A DNA stretch of 64,000 nucleotides from Saccharum officinarum (lineage: Eukaryota; Streptophyta; Magnoliopsida; Poales; Poaceae). The notes under the pieces were generated by a model. It saw only the letters and a list, made by a program, of their open reading frames with translations, was not told the DNA's origin and searched no databases. The number at the start of each line of letters is the position of its first letter. Position 1 is the first letter of the stretch. The position numbers were made by a program, and so were the translations under genes. The stretch spans positions 13,373,381 to 13,437,380 of the forward strand of contig CM036221.1 in the NCBI GenBank assembly GCA_020631735.1, in the 5' to 3' direction. Shown in pieces: positions 10,657 to 23,218 of this stretch.

Positions 10657-12480
10657 ATGGCGGCTTATGGGCTAGATGTTGAGTGTCCACACATTTTTGA
10701 TGGCACACACTTTGCACGGTGGAAAAATTGGATGACATGCAATTTTAAGTTTATTTCTCCTCAATTGTGGTGGATCGTAGATGTGGGCTTTTCCTTTGCA
10801 ATTGATAAAAAGAATGCAACTCAAGCGCAAAGTAAATGCCTACATCTTGATAGCCAAGCTACTAATGTTTTCTATCGATCTATGGATAGTAGCATACTTT
10901 GTGAGATCATGGACTTCAAGTCCGCCCATGAGATTTGGGTGTTTCTAAATGAGAAATATGGGGCGATCTCCAATGATGATGAGCCCAAGGAGGAGGCGCT
11001 TGAGGATGTTGAGCATGACCACAACAAGGTGGTTGTGGAGGATTGCTCCACCTCAATGTCAAGTGATGATGATGATCATGCCACAAGATCACTTGACAAG
11101 AAGAATGATAATGCCACAAGTGATGCACGCATTGATTCTACCTCATGCACACTTGATGGTGAAGATGATGGCTATGAGAGTGATGCTTCAACAAGCTCTT
11201 CAACATCATCACATGGTAACACTAAGATACATGTTGGTGGTTTTGTTGTGGATTGTGATGATCCAAATTTAGAGCTTTTATATAAACTCTCAAGAGCCTT
11301 GAAAAGGGAAATGGAAAGAGTAAGTAGATTGAAAAATGATAACTCTTTTCTAAAAACCACATGTGAACAACAAAAGCATCTACTTTATGTTACTACTTGT
11401 TCACATGAGGAGCTAAAATTGGCTCATGAGGAACTTAGTGTTTCTCATGATAACTTGGTACAAGAACATGCTTTACTCACTAAGAAACTTTCTAATAAAG
11501 AAACCAAATCTAGTGAGAGCTCATCATTTGGGTCAAATGATCAATCACATATTACTAACCCTTGTGATGTAGGCAAGAAGCATGTATCCACCTCTTGTGA
11601 TGATTTATTATATATGTCATGTTCTTCATAATTAGATGCTTGTTCTACTTCTATGTCTTGTGAGACTAACCTTTTGAAGGAGAACAATGAGCTCAAAAGT
11701 GAAGTGAAGAATTTAAGCAACAAGTTGGAGAGGTGCTACAACTCTAAAATCGCCATTGAGCATATCATGACAAATCAAAGAAGATATGGTGATAAGAGTG
11801 GTATTGGCTACAACAAGAGCAAGGGCAAGATTATGAAGAAGCAATATGCAAAGAAGCTATCCCAACTCATGTGCTACCAATGCCATGAAGTGGGACATAT
11901 TGCCAAGTGTTGCCCTACCAAGAAGTCTCAAGTTGAGCCAAAAGCAAAGCCCCAAGCTAAAGTCAAGATCGATCATGAAGATGTTAGTGACTTGATGATA
12001 AAGAAGAAGAAAACAAGAAGGGGTGGAAGAGCAAGACATCCAATGCAAATTCAAGATGTCAAGATGATGAGCAAGAATCAAGATGAGAAGAAAATACATG
12101 CTCACATCAAGTGCTTCAAGTATGGAGATATGGGACACTTTGCCTTGGGGTGTCCTACCAAGCTTGAAAAGAAGATTCAAGCAACCCGTGAGTGGCAAGG
12201 CAATGAGAAGCAACATATGAGCAAGGAAGAAAAGGCTTAATCTAAGAGAAGTTGCTACTCATGCCGGGAAAGGGGACACATGGCACATTCATGTCCCCTA
12301 GGTAACAATTCTAAGCCTATTTCAATTGATAATACTAATATGCTTAGAAAGGATGGCAATGGTACCTCATTGGTTAGAATTGCAAAATATCCCGCTATTC
12401 ATACTAAGGCAATGCCTAAGTATGTTGCACCTAACTTGAGAGGACCCAAACTAGTTTGGGTACCATCAAAAAGTGGATGA
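10657..12480 (+). pseudogene. Copia gag with two in-frame stops
   Basis: One reading frame of 607 codons starts at ATG 10,657 and is broken by TAA at 11,629 and 12,238; the frame itself is never lost. The N-terminal part is a copia gag of the UBN2/DUF4219 type (FDGTHFARWKNWM near residue 16; EIWVFLNEKYG near residue 94). A Ser/Asp-rich linker and a coiled-coil region (KENNELKSEVKNLSNKLER) follow. Three CCHC knuckles come next: CYQCHEVGHIAKC is intact, the second (CFKYGDMGHFALGC) has Tyr for its second Cys, and the third (CYSCRERGHMAHSC) lies after the second stop. Gag would form the virus-like particle and bind RNA. The stops suggest it is no longer made in full. Confidence 0.88.
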
Positions 12481-15400
12481 ATGTGTGTAGGTACCATGGC
12501 ATTGGAGGCTTGACTCAAATTGATTTCATGCTTATCATTATATGTTGACTCAAGTATTGAAGCTTATTGCAATTCTATCCCAATGCCAAGTCAAAATGAG
12601 TGAAGTCCAAGTGCTACAACATACAAGTGCAATAATCAAAGTTGTGGTGATTTGGAATCATATTTGATGGCTTGCAAATATTCAAGTTGAAAGCTTGCTA
12701 TGAATAATCATGAGCTAACCAAGATATATCTCTTGTTGATCATTTCACTTGGGTGCATATGAGTTGATTGAATTGGACATATATGCAATGTTGCTTGCTA
12801 TGAGATGTTTGAATGGATTAAATGCTTAAGTAATCAAGTTTGAATTGATTTGTATTGGATAAATTCATAAGATGACATTTAGTAAGTGGATTGGATGGAT
12901 ATATGTCTTGTGAAAGTATTCAAACAAGTTAGTTTCAAGTTTGATTCATATTTGATGAAGTATTGCTCAATGTATTGAAATCTGTCCAAAATTAAAAATC
13001 TGAGCTAGCAGTGATCTTAGCCATGTTTGAGTGATCAAATCTATTTGGATTGGCTTGAAATTTGGTATACATGCTCTACACTTATGGAAGAAGATGCTGT
13101 ACAAATTTCATGAGAAGTGGATAAGAGATGCTTCGGTTTTGGAGTGCATCTTGTCAGCTTTAGTGCAGCAGTTTTCAGCATGTAGCAGTGGTGCAAGATT
13201 TGAAATCTGGTAGCAATCTAGATGTCAAATGAATCTCAAATTTTTACAGCTTCTATATGACTTAGTGAATCACTTCTCCACCAAATTTTATGGCATTTGG
13301 ATCTGTACATTGGGAGATATGAATTATTCTTTGAAGGGTACAGAATCTGCCAGAAAAGTGACAATCATTGGATTAATCTAGAGTCACTTTAATTGAAAGG
13401 TCCTCAAGTTGGAAACATGTTTACAAGTGGTTGAGGTACCTAAGTTTGGTTTTGGATTGATCTAGAAGCATGACGAGCAATGAGTACAAGACTTTTGTAT
13501 TGAGAAGTGTACTTGGTGTACTTATTTGATACTCAATTTGAAGATCAAGATCAAACTTAAGATGAAGATGAAGTTTAAGTTCTAGTGATGATTAGAGATC
13601 ATTTGGTAGAAAGAAAAGGACTTAAACAAGTAGGAAGAGTTGGACTCAAATGTAGATTTAAGGATTATTCATCAAGATTGAGTTCATCATTTGGATCAAT
13701 CAAACTATATTATTTCAAGTGAGTATCAAGAGTGGTTCTTTGGAGAAATGTCACTTCTCCCTAGTGAGGGGCTTGCTGCCGTGTGTAGGTGAAACCAAGT
13801 TTGGGACTTGGAAGGCTAACATGGAAGTGGTGATCCGAGGAACTTGTGATGCTTAGTTGAAGCAATCAAAAGGATTGATCTAAAGAGCAAGCAACACCCA
13901 AAAGAGAGCTAGTCATGTATTTCAAGTGGCATTCTAAGTAGTTCTCTCATACAAGCAAAGATGATATAATAAAGCAAGCCAACCACAACAAGAAAGTGCA
14001 CTTGATCATAAGTGGTTTTCATTTCATATGGGTGAAGAATGGATTTATCTATGATGATTGGTCTTCACCAAGCTTATAAATTGGACTTCACATTGCTATT
14101 GGAGTAATGAATTGGAATCTATGTGACTATCCTCTACTCCAATATAGCAAAGGTATCATTGAAATGTGCATGATCATCTCATCCCTTACTAGTATGCGGT
14201 TAGTGCATATAGTACATGCTTATTAGGATCATGCATGACAAATGAAAATTTTAAATTCATAGCCTACCACTATTGCTTGATTGATTAATTGATCTAGTGG
14301 TATGAATATGAGTTTGTTCATGAGCTAGTGAACCCAAGTACTTGATCTAGTTTGGATTGCTAACAAGTGACAAGTACAACATTGGCAAGATAACCCTTAG
14401 CATGAGGTGTGAAGAAGCTTGTCATTGGATCAAACCGGACTTGGGATCTTAGGCAAATCAACTTAGTTCAAGTCATACTAGAAGCTCATGACAATGATAA
14501 GAGTACAAGCACAAGACAACAATGAAAAGGGATATCTAATTTGTTTCAAGTGGTATCTAGACTCAAATTGACCTTCCAAGTGGTATTCACTAGTGGTGTC
14601 TAGATCATGATCTACAAGTGATATCTTACAAGTGGTACTCATGAAGATAGTAAATGTTCAAGAAGTGAATATTATTATCAAATCCTTCAAAGTGGATCCA
14701 TACTAGAAAATTCTTTCAAATGATATCACATTCCTACTCATGATATCTTCACATGGTATCATTTATGCAAGACGATAGTTTCAAAAGTGATCCTCAACTT
14801 TAAGTGATCAAATCAAGAAATGCTACCCTCATCTTCAAGTGGTATCTCAAGTGAATGACACATGCTATGACATAGGGGGAGAAGCCCCACCGATTGGTAT
14901 CAAGGTCAAAGATCCTATGTGGAATCTCAAGAGCAACCATAAAGTTTGTCATTCCAACATATATGGTAATGTCCATCAAAAATGCAATATTCAAGTCTCA
15001 ACCATCTACCCCAATACAAGCCTTTGTATCAATTGAGAAGAACACCTTTTATGGAAATTGATGACAAAGGGGGAGAGATTGGACAAAGATATAAAAGCTT
15101 TTTGAGCTTTGGGGAGAGATTGGAAAGATTGGACATGGACATGGACAAAGAGGGAGTAACATTGAAGAATGTAAGGGGATCAAACATTCTTAGACAAAGA
15201 AAGCACACAAGTAGGGGGAGCAAGCTCATGAACTTTGAATGATTACATTTGATATGTGCATAATTCATGTGCTTGCTTGCATTGCATAAGTTCTTAGATT
15301 CAATATGCATGCTTGTGTGGTGTATGCTAGTTATAGAACTTGAATGATAATTTGATAACTAGCATGCATAGGATGTTAGCTAGACTTGTGATTATCATGC

Positions 15401-15826
15401 AAAAACTAGAACCATGCTTATAATGTTGATCTCACGGGGTTTCTAGTGTTTTTGATGTCTAAGCTACTCATGATGCTAAGGATGATGGCAAACTTGTGAT
15501 TTTCAAATGGTATCAAGCTACTAATTGGTATCAAGCTACAAAGGTTTATTCTATATACCTTAGCATCACTTAGTAGTGCTAACCCTCCCACAAATTTCAT
15601 ATTTATGCATATGTGCAAGCTTGAAACCAAACCATTTGAGCACATATGTAGGGGGAGTTATTACTACCAAGTCGGATTTTATGGTACTTATCCAAATCTT
15701 GACATAGAGCTTAAATGTTGGATAAGTAACATTAAATCCAAAACAAGTTAGCAATTTACACTTGTGTGAAGTGCTAGCTTGAAAAAGCATATTTTCCATA
15801 TCTTTGCAGAGTTGTCATCAATTACC
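12481..15826 (+). other. Non-coding internal region replacing pol
   Basis: These 3.3 kb hold no frame above ~95 codons and no trace of protease, integrase, RT or RNase H. The region has its own character: CAAGTGGTAT-like phrases cluster at 14,540-14,860, resembling the start of the primer-binding site. GGGGGAG purine tracts recur at about 14,873, 15,066, 15,211 and 15,650 before the true tract at 15,827. Multiple such tracts are typical of the SIRE 3' region. I read this as leader/3' sequence kept for RNA handling in a gag-only derivative. Confidence 0.7.
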
Positions 15827-15840
15827 AAAAAGGGGGAGAT
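15827..15840 (+). other. Polypurine tract of the SIRE-type element
   Basis: AAAAAGGGGGAGAT lies immediately before the TGAAAGG start of the 3' LTR, the expected place for plus-strand priming. Confidence 0.85.
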
Positions 15841-16741
15841 TGAAAGGTCCTTGTTTGGTTTTGGTAATTGAGTGACAACTTAGATGGACTAATATGTGGT
15901 TATGTGAGATACACAGGAGATTAGTCCACAGGTGATGGTGTCATGAAGGAGCCTATTGCACATGAGACATGACATGGAGTCATGTGACCAAGGTGGAGAA
16001 GATCAAGACGAGGCTTGGCTTGATGGACCGGTTGCTAGGGTGAAGGGCAAGTTGTGTGATGGCTTGGTGCCGAAGGACCGAGGCAACGGTGAAGAGCAAG
16101 TGAGGTCAAGATCGATGAACCAATACAGTCACGTGATGATATGAAGTGGATCATATCATTTGGTGATTGGTTGGTGCATGTGTTGCATCAATGTCGGAGG
16201 AGATGAAGTGGAATGCGCAAGGCAAAGGTATAACCTAGGGCATTTCCACTTCACCGGTCATAGGTGTGTAAAGAAGTTTATGACCGGGTTTAGGATAGAT
16301 GGCCGTACTATCAAGAGGGGCAAACTTGTTTGCATATCGGTCATCTAGTGCCACTTGAGCGATCTAACTTTGCATACGTGTTAGGATCGAGTGGTGAGGC
16401 AAGATGAGTGCCTAACCCTTTGAAAATGTTTGTGAAAAGCTAACACACATGCACATGGTGGTGTACACATGGTGGTGTTGGCACATTTGCAAAGGAGAAG
16501 GTGTTGGAGTTGGTGTTGATCAACTTAGAGAAGAGAGAAATGTTTTTTGGTGTTCTTCGAACACTAGGATGGCTCTTAGAGTGGAATACTGCTTTGATCC
16601 ATTGTGAATTAGATCAAGTGCTTTAGTGGGTTGTGTAGCCCTCTGAGTAAGCTTTCCAAAATGTCCAAGATAATCGAAATCGGAGTTCGGAGCTAAGAGA
16701 TATCGCCGTTTTACCGAAGGGTGGTCTGTGACTGGACTCGT

Positions 16742-17072
16742 GACCACCGCGTCCGGTCAGTTTCGACCACCGCGTCCGGTCAGTTTCGACCACCGCGTCC
16801 GGTCAGCTGCGACCACCGCGTCCGGTCAGTGTTTTTCGTGGGCGAAAGTGACCGGACGCTGCAGCGAGTCCGGTCAATGATGACCGGACGCGTCCGGTCA
16901 CTTCGGGAGCTTGCTGGAACCTCTCTGTTCGCTGTTTCGCTGCGACCACCGCGTCCGGTCCCGTTAGTGACCACCGTGTCCGGTCAAAACAAGTTTGTAC
17001 GCGCGAAAACTAGCCGTTGGAGCACGCTACTGACCCCCGCGTCCGGTCAGTTTTGACCACCGCGTCCGGTCA
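16742..17072 (+). repeat. Tandem GTCCGGTCA array, 3' LTR copy
   Basis: Second copy of the array at 9,139-9,469 with the same order of units. Several units differ by one base from the first copy, so it is not a copy made during assembly. Confidence 0.85.
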
Positions 17073-17719
17073 TCCCGAAAAGGACCCAGTGAAGGGGTAA
17101 CGACTCTATTTGACCGTGGGGTTATAAATAGATGTCTTGGCCGGCCTTGGCTAGTGCTTGGCACCCTTGGGACTTAGTGTCCATGCTTTGGGAGTGCTAG
17201 GAGAGCCTCTAACTCACTTGTGCTTGCTAGATTACGAATCAATAAGCGAGTGAGTGATTCTAGTGCAATTGCATTGTGAGATTGCATCGAGTGGCACTAG
17301 GTGATCGTGTTGCAAGCCGGTGGTGCTTGTTACTCTTGGAGGTTGCCACCTCCTAGATGGCTTGGTGGCTTGTGGCTTTGTCGAAGCTCGCAAGAAGATT
17401 GTGCGAGGCTCCAGAGAAGCTTTGTGAGGGGGATTGTGCTCACCCCACGGGGATCGCGAAGAGCAACTCTAGTTGAGCGTGTCATTGAGCTACCACACTT
17501 TATGGTGGGTTCTTGCGGTGCCTTTTGAGAGGCTCGATGTGTGACCGATTAGCCGCCGAACCACGAAGTGTTGGTCGACACAACGGGGACGTAGCTTGGT
17601 GGCAACCAAGTGAACCTCGGAAGAAAAATCACCGTGTCAACATTGTCTACTCTTCTCGGTGGTTTGCCTTCGTGCAACACAAGCTTGTATTTACTTTCAT
17701 ATATACTTGTGCTTGTATA

Positions 17720-17724
17720 GTTGC
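17720..17724. repeat. 5-bp target-site duplication of gypsy element A
   Basis: GTTGC here and at 29,477-29,481 bracket element A exactly. Removing A and one copy rejoins the SIRE-type LTR without gain or loss compared with its partner LTR. Confidence 0.9.
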
Positions 17725-20700
17725 TGTAACACTTCAAGTGTTTAGTCCTTAATTGCATTGCATTTGCATGGCATAAGCATAAGCATGCATCATTCATGTT
17801 TGTTATTTTATGTGATGCAACACATGTGATTGTTTTAGGTTTTGTTTGATTTATTTCATGAAGTACTTGATAGTTGGTGTAACAAAAAGGTAAGGTAGCC
17901 AATCATGACCTAAAACACCTTAGTTATACTTAGGGTAACATTTGGAACAAGTTTCATGTTGACCAAAATTTCAAATTTGCCCTCCAAGAGAAGTTGACCA
18001 CCATTTGACCCTAGAAGGCTCTAGTTTGACCAGTCAAAAAGTCCAGCTTAGAAATCTTGCATGGAGGAGCAACCTTAAGCAAAATTGTAGAGAATTTCAT
18101 GAGGAACAAAAGTTCTAATATGGCCATCTCATGAAAATGACCCTAACATGCTCAAAAGTGGCCCACAAGTCAGTAGAGAGGTAGCTCCAAGACTTAGAAT
18201 TTTTCTAAGTCTGGAATCTGACCCTACAGTTTTACTGATGCCTACTTTAGGAGCTTTTAGTTTGCAAACTAGGCCAAACCAGCTTTCACTCATATTGACA
18301 AACTTGTAGATCACATGTAGCTCTACAACATTGCCAATATCACCATCACCTAGTTCTAAATGGTTTAGGAGATTTGGTGCCTAGAAAATCGGGTTTCAGT
18401 CGGCATTGTGACTGAAACTAAGTTTCAGTTTTCGGGTGACCCACTTTGGAGCCTTGTAGTTTCAAATCTAGGCCGAACCAGCCCAAACTCCAATTGACAA
18501 ACTTGTAGACCTCATGTAGCTCTACAATTTTGGTGTAATCATCTTTCACTAATACGAACTGGTTTGGGAGATAATCGGTGTTGAACTTGCCCTGTCAGTC
18601 GATACCTTTGAGCTCTGAAACGAAACGTTCAGACACCGACGGCCGCGGCCGACCGCGTCGTGGCGCTCGGGCAGAGCCCGGTGGCCGCGTGGCGCGCGTG
18701 TTCTGCCGACGCCCCACGTCGCCTGCGAGCTCAGCATGAAGACCAGGACGACCCGCTTCCCCCTCCATTTCCATCGCCCTCCTTCCCCAGCTCACCGGTA
18801 AGGCGACCGAGCGTCCTCCGCCCCCACAGCCGGCTCCGCCGCCTTCGGTTGCGCCAACCACCGCGCCACCACACCCGAGAGCTCACGAACAGCACCGCCT
18901 GACCATACTCTACAACCTCCGCACATTGGGTCAGCCGTTGGGTCAAGGTAGAGGGCAAATCACCCAATCAAACCTCGGCGGTGCGGAGCTCCGCCATGGC
19001 CGCCGCCATTGCGAGCTCACCACCGACGTCCTCTTTCACCCTCCTCTCTCTGTGGTCAGCGTTCGGAATAGTGTAGGCCTTCCTCTAGCTCTAGGCATGA
19101 CCTTACAGTGGGATGCGACATCGCCGGAGCGGAACACGACGACCACCGTCGTCGCGCTCACCGCACCGCGTCACGGCACTCCGTGGCCAGGGTAGTTAGG
19201 ACCTCTTCCAAACCTCCTTTCTACCTCAATAGATTCGCCCGGGCGTAGTGTAGCTCGTACCGAGCTTAGATATGGCCGTGCGGCCTCACCGGCGACGGCA
19301 TACCCTCACCTGACCCTCACCGGCCGCCGCTCACGACGGCGAGCCCTCCCACTCCAACCTAAGCTCTTCCACTAGCATGAATCGAAGCGTTACGGAACAG
19401 GGAACGCGTGGGTGAGCTCGATTTTTCCGGGCGAGCTTCCCTCCGACGAGCTTGGGCTCGCCGGAGCTCACGGCTGCCGCTCCCCTGTCTCTGGTCGCTG
19501 ACCGCGGGGGCCCGCCCGTCAGTGTCGCGCGCGGGCGGGAGCGCTGAGCGGGCCGCGCGCGCGAGTGGGTGGGCCGATTTTCTCCGGGCCGGCCCAGTTC
19601 ATCCGAAATGAAATTCAATTTTATTATTTTGTCACTGATTTTTGTACAAGTTGGAAAAATATAGATCTAGGGTTTTAATGATCCAAAAATCATGAGATAA
19701 ATTTTATTAGGGTCCACATGATGTGTAGTATTTTAGAAAAATATGAATTTGCTATGTGATGTGTAGTTTCTGGGATATTTAAATAGGTCTTTGAAATGTG
19801 TTTTAAATCACATGCAAACTTGTTTAAATTATGTCTTGAGTTTCAGTGTTCCAAAAATTATGAAATTTGGTGGGTAGACTAATTTATACTTGCTCTAACT
19901 CTGGTAAAAATTTGGGCAGTAGTGCTTAAGTACTTTTTGAGTTATAAGGCTATCTTATTATTCTAGGAAATACTTAAATGAATTTTTTGTAATTTTTCTA
20001 CATGTGCAATGTTCCTATAAATTTTTAGAGAATGTCTTGGTACCCTAGAGTGTCTAAGAAAATTAAGAAATCTGTTGTTTGACACTTTTTACTGTGCTTT
20101 GTTATTTATACAAAAATCAGCCTTTTTGGCTTGGGAATTTTGTGTAGGAAGTTCCTGTGAATAAATTTAGTTCAAATTTTTAAAGTAGCCTCTTTTTGGG
20201 TCAGAGAGTCTCCTGTAATTTTTGTAGAATTTTAGGAGCAGTTTACACGTATGTTTGAAATTCCACTTAATTACTTAAGTAAATTGAGAAATGGGTTTAA
20301 ATAAATGTTCTAGGTGGGCACACCTTACTTCCTGGTGTCTTTGCGATATTTGTGAACTTGTAGTAGCATTAGTTTGGTTTTAGAGAATGTTTGCCACATC
20401 AATAAATATTTAACCTTTGTAATTTTAGGTTTTCTGGACAGCTAAGTAGTAATTCTAAATTTGGCTTTGATAAAATTGGTTGCTGGACAACTTGTAAATA
20501 CCAAAGTTGGAGTAAACTTGATGAACTAGCTTGTGTTAAAATTTGGAAGCATTTGGCTTAGTAGTTTGAGAGTTACTGTTGTTTAAAGTGGCAGTTCAAA
20601 ATTTGCTACTCTCTGTTTTGGAGAAGACAGATTCTGGAACTTGTGAAGTTTGACATGGAAAACTTAGGAGTTTGGAGTTGAGGTCTGAAAATGAATTGTA

Positions 20701-22731
20701 GTATATTTCTTAGGCTTTCCAGATTGCCTTAAATCATATCTTTTGGAATTGTAAATCTCCTGTTGTGATAAAAACAAGTAGCTGCTGTCCAGAATGCTTA
20801 CTGTGGTGTTTTGCTGATTGATATGGTGTGATATCCTAAGACATGCTACTTTTGTAATTGTTAGGTGTTAGGGCCTTAACTGAGGATGAGCAGCTTTATC
20901 TTAGGTTAAGTAGATTAGGTGAGTACTTCTCTACCGGAGAGGAAATTTGCACCTACTCTTTTGAAGTGATTTGAGTAGAGCGTTAAATTGTTGTAATACA
21001 TTTCATTCCGAGCATATTGCATCTTTCATTATGCATTCATGGGATTTATTATGCACTCATGCAATAGGTGTACCGGAGGGGGTGACACTCCTCGAATTCG
21101 AACAAGCAATACCGGAGGAGGTGCTGAGTCAACCGGAGGAATTAGCAGAAGAACCCAACGTCGGGGAAGCTCCGTCAGAAGATCTACCCGAGTGCCCTGA
21201 CCACCGGCCTTCAACTTTTCTGAAAGGCAAGCCCCGGTGCATGCTGAACCTACTGATTTATAAATTAATCTTGAGTACTTTTAATTGTTTATTGCATTAA
21301 GTTGTAGGAGTTATATGAAAACACTTGTTGCATTATACCTGTCCTTGTCCAGATATCGTACTTAATCCTATTTTAGGTTTAGGCACGTGTCAATGCTTAG
21401 CCCTGCTTAGTACGGTAGAAGTCGGGTGATTTCCGGTCATCCGCGAGATGTAGGAAGGAGTCACGAGTGGCTCTATGGCTATCGTGAATGGAACCATGCT
21501 TAAAAATGAAATTGAGACCGGGCGGGAGTTCGATAGTACAGCCGCAAGACACTTCACGTCTTGGGTGTGGAGCTATGCCCGTCTGAGTCGTTTAAGGACC
21601 GATTCGCTGTACGTCCTTGAGTCATGTTGAACGCAGTCTAACACTTAGTTGGCTGGATAACCCGTTCCGACCGCGAAGCCGAGTAATGTGGTTCAGGCCG
21701 GGAATCGAATGGTAGGTTGCTTCTTGGAGGAGAGAAAGGATGTGCTTGGGGACATTGGCGTGAGACCAAGGGGGGGTTAGAGTCTCTATCACCTGGCAGA
21801 GTGTCGCCCTTGGGGTCGCGACATTATTCGGACCCGCGATTCCTGAATCATATGAAACGGTGGCCTGTGCGACCCTGGCAGGGGTCTGCACGGTGAGTGT
21901 TAGAAATACCCCTCCAGCTGGATAGGAATTCGATTCGAATCGCCGTCGCTCCCGGTTAGTGAGCACTTGACTTGAGCAGCGGCAACGTAGATCTCATTAA
22001 ATGAACAGATGGTTAAGTAAATGATATGATGTTGCCGCAATGATATACCTGCTATGGATATAATAATAATGTTGTTTGATTATACTCAAGTGAATGTTTA
22101 GTACAGGTGCTAAGATAGATGACAGGTAAATGCTAAAAATAACTGCTAGTACAGGTTATAAGAGTTTCAACTACTTATGCCTTTATGCAAAACGTGGTGT
22201 CAGCTAGCCTCTTGTGTAAGCCTTGCATAATCCTTGGTGTCACTTTATTCCTGGTTTTCGACGGGTAAGTCTAGCTGAGTACATTCCAGTACTCAGGGTT
22301 TATTCCCTCCTGTTGCAGATGACATGCTTTATCAGGGATTCTGCAAGACGTGTCTCCACCCTGCGGGTGACGATGACTAGATCACCTGGGCGTGATCATC
22401 TTATGTACTTTCCTCATGCTTTTGCGGGTTGTCGATCATCCAGACTGGCAGTATTTAATTAACTAGTGTGTGTGTTATGCTTCCGCTACTTTCAAACTTG
22501 GTTTGTAATATTTGCTACTCCGTGGTGTAAACTTATTTCTGGACTACTTGTGAAATGTATCGTGTGATGTTGTATGTTGAATGATGCGATCCTGGTTGTA
22601 AGCAGTTTGGTTTGAAATCCTTCGTGATTTCGATTGACTACCGGGATTATATGGGCTCAAGTTTGAAAATTTGAGCGCTTCGGTGCTTGTTTTCGTACTT
22701 GTGCTCTTATAATTTGGTCGGTTCTGTTACA
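17725..22731 (+). repeat. 5' LTR of gypsy element A
   Basis: Starts TGTAACACTTC and ends GGTTCTGTTACA. It has an AT-rich first part, a GC-rich block at about 18,590-19,610 (probable U3/leader), a long AT-rich part, and from about 21,070 a region shared with the 3' LTR and with the LTRs of elements B and D. Landmarks there are GGCAAGCCCCGGTGCAT (21,226-21,242), a GTGATTTCC motif, GAGACCGGGCGG, and the 54-nt module (22,265-22,318). A frame at 20,971-21,300 encodes an acidic Pro/Glu-rich stretch; I do not treat it as a gene. Confidence 0.92.
22265..22318 (+). promoter_or_regulatory. 54-nt GTAAGT...TTGCAG module with hairpin (element A 5' LTR)
   Basis: Begins with a perfect splice-donor hexamer and ends with an acceptor-like TGTTGCAG. 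Between them is an 8-bp inverted repeat (CTGAGTAC / GTACTCAG, loop of 6). The same segment, always exactly 54 nt, is found in every LTR of elements A, B and D in this window. At 54 nt it is shorter than normal plant introns, so the donor may pair with a downstream acceptor instead. Confidence 0.7.
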
Positions 22732-22733
22732 GC

Positions 22734-22745
22734 TGGTACCGGAGC
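22734..22745 (+). other. Primer-binding site of element A (degenerate initiator tRNA-Met)
   Basis: TGGTACCGGAGC starts two bases after the 5' LTR. It differs at two positions from TGGTATCAGAGC; one change gives a G-U pair, the other a mismatch. Confidence 0.75.
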
Positions 22746-23218
22746 ATAATTCAACATTAAACACATCATATGAGTATTTAAAAACAAAAATATTTGATTA
22801 TAAAAAAGGGTTAAAACACTAAAAATTATTTTTTAGGTATGCCAGTGATCACATCCCTTAGCCCAAATAAGGACTCTTAGGTGGCTTATTATAAAGACTA
22901 ACTTGGGGGCCTTGTTTGTTTTTATTTCGTCGTCCATACGGCGTGATATTGTATGGATGCCATCCACTTGGTTGGTAATGTATGGATCAATTACCTCGAC
23001 GCTCTGGTAAGTGTGAGTTGTGAGAGCATGATCGTCCAACCGGCGGTCTAGGGGAGAGTAGTTTTGGTGACTTACATCTTTACATGTTTAAACCATGTAA
23101 CTATGTAAAAGCACTTAATTGTGGGAACCTCTATATCGGGTAGCTTTGATACTAAAGTATATACATTTGGGGATGTATATATGGAAAGTATTTAAATTAC
23201 TGCTTTCTTGTGTGCTTA

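Larger units (their letters stand above)
15841..17724 (+). repeat. 3' LTR of the SIRE-type element, first part
   Basis: Matches 8,238-10,121 of the 5' LTR, including the GTCCGGTCA array (16,742-17,072) and the TATA box (17,122-17,131). It is interrupted after GTTGC (17,720-17,724) by gypsy element A and continues at 29,482. Confidence 0.95.

Noticed and set aside
20971..21300. 109-codon frame with an acidic Pro/Glu-rich stretch in the 5' LTR of element A
   Set aside because: It is LTR sequence; the overlapping part of the 3' LTR carries an indel in it, and B and D do not keep the frame.
22265..22318. Complete short intron
   Set aside because: 54 nt is below usual plant intron size; I keep it as a module with splice-like ends instead.
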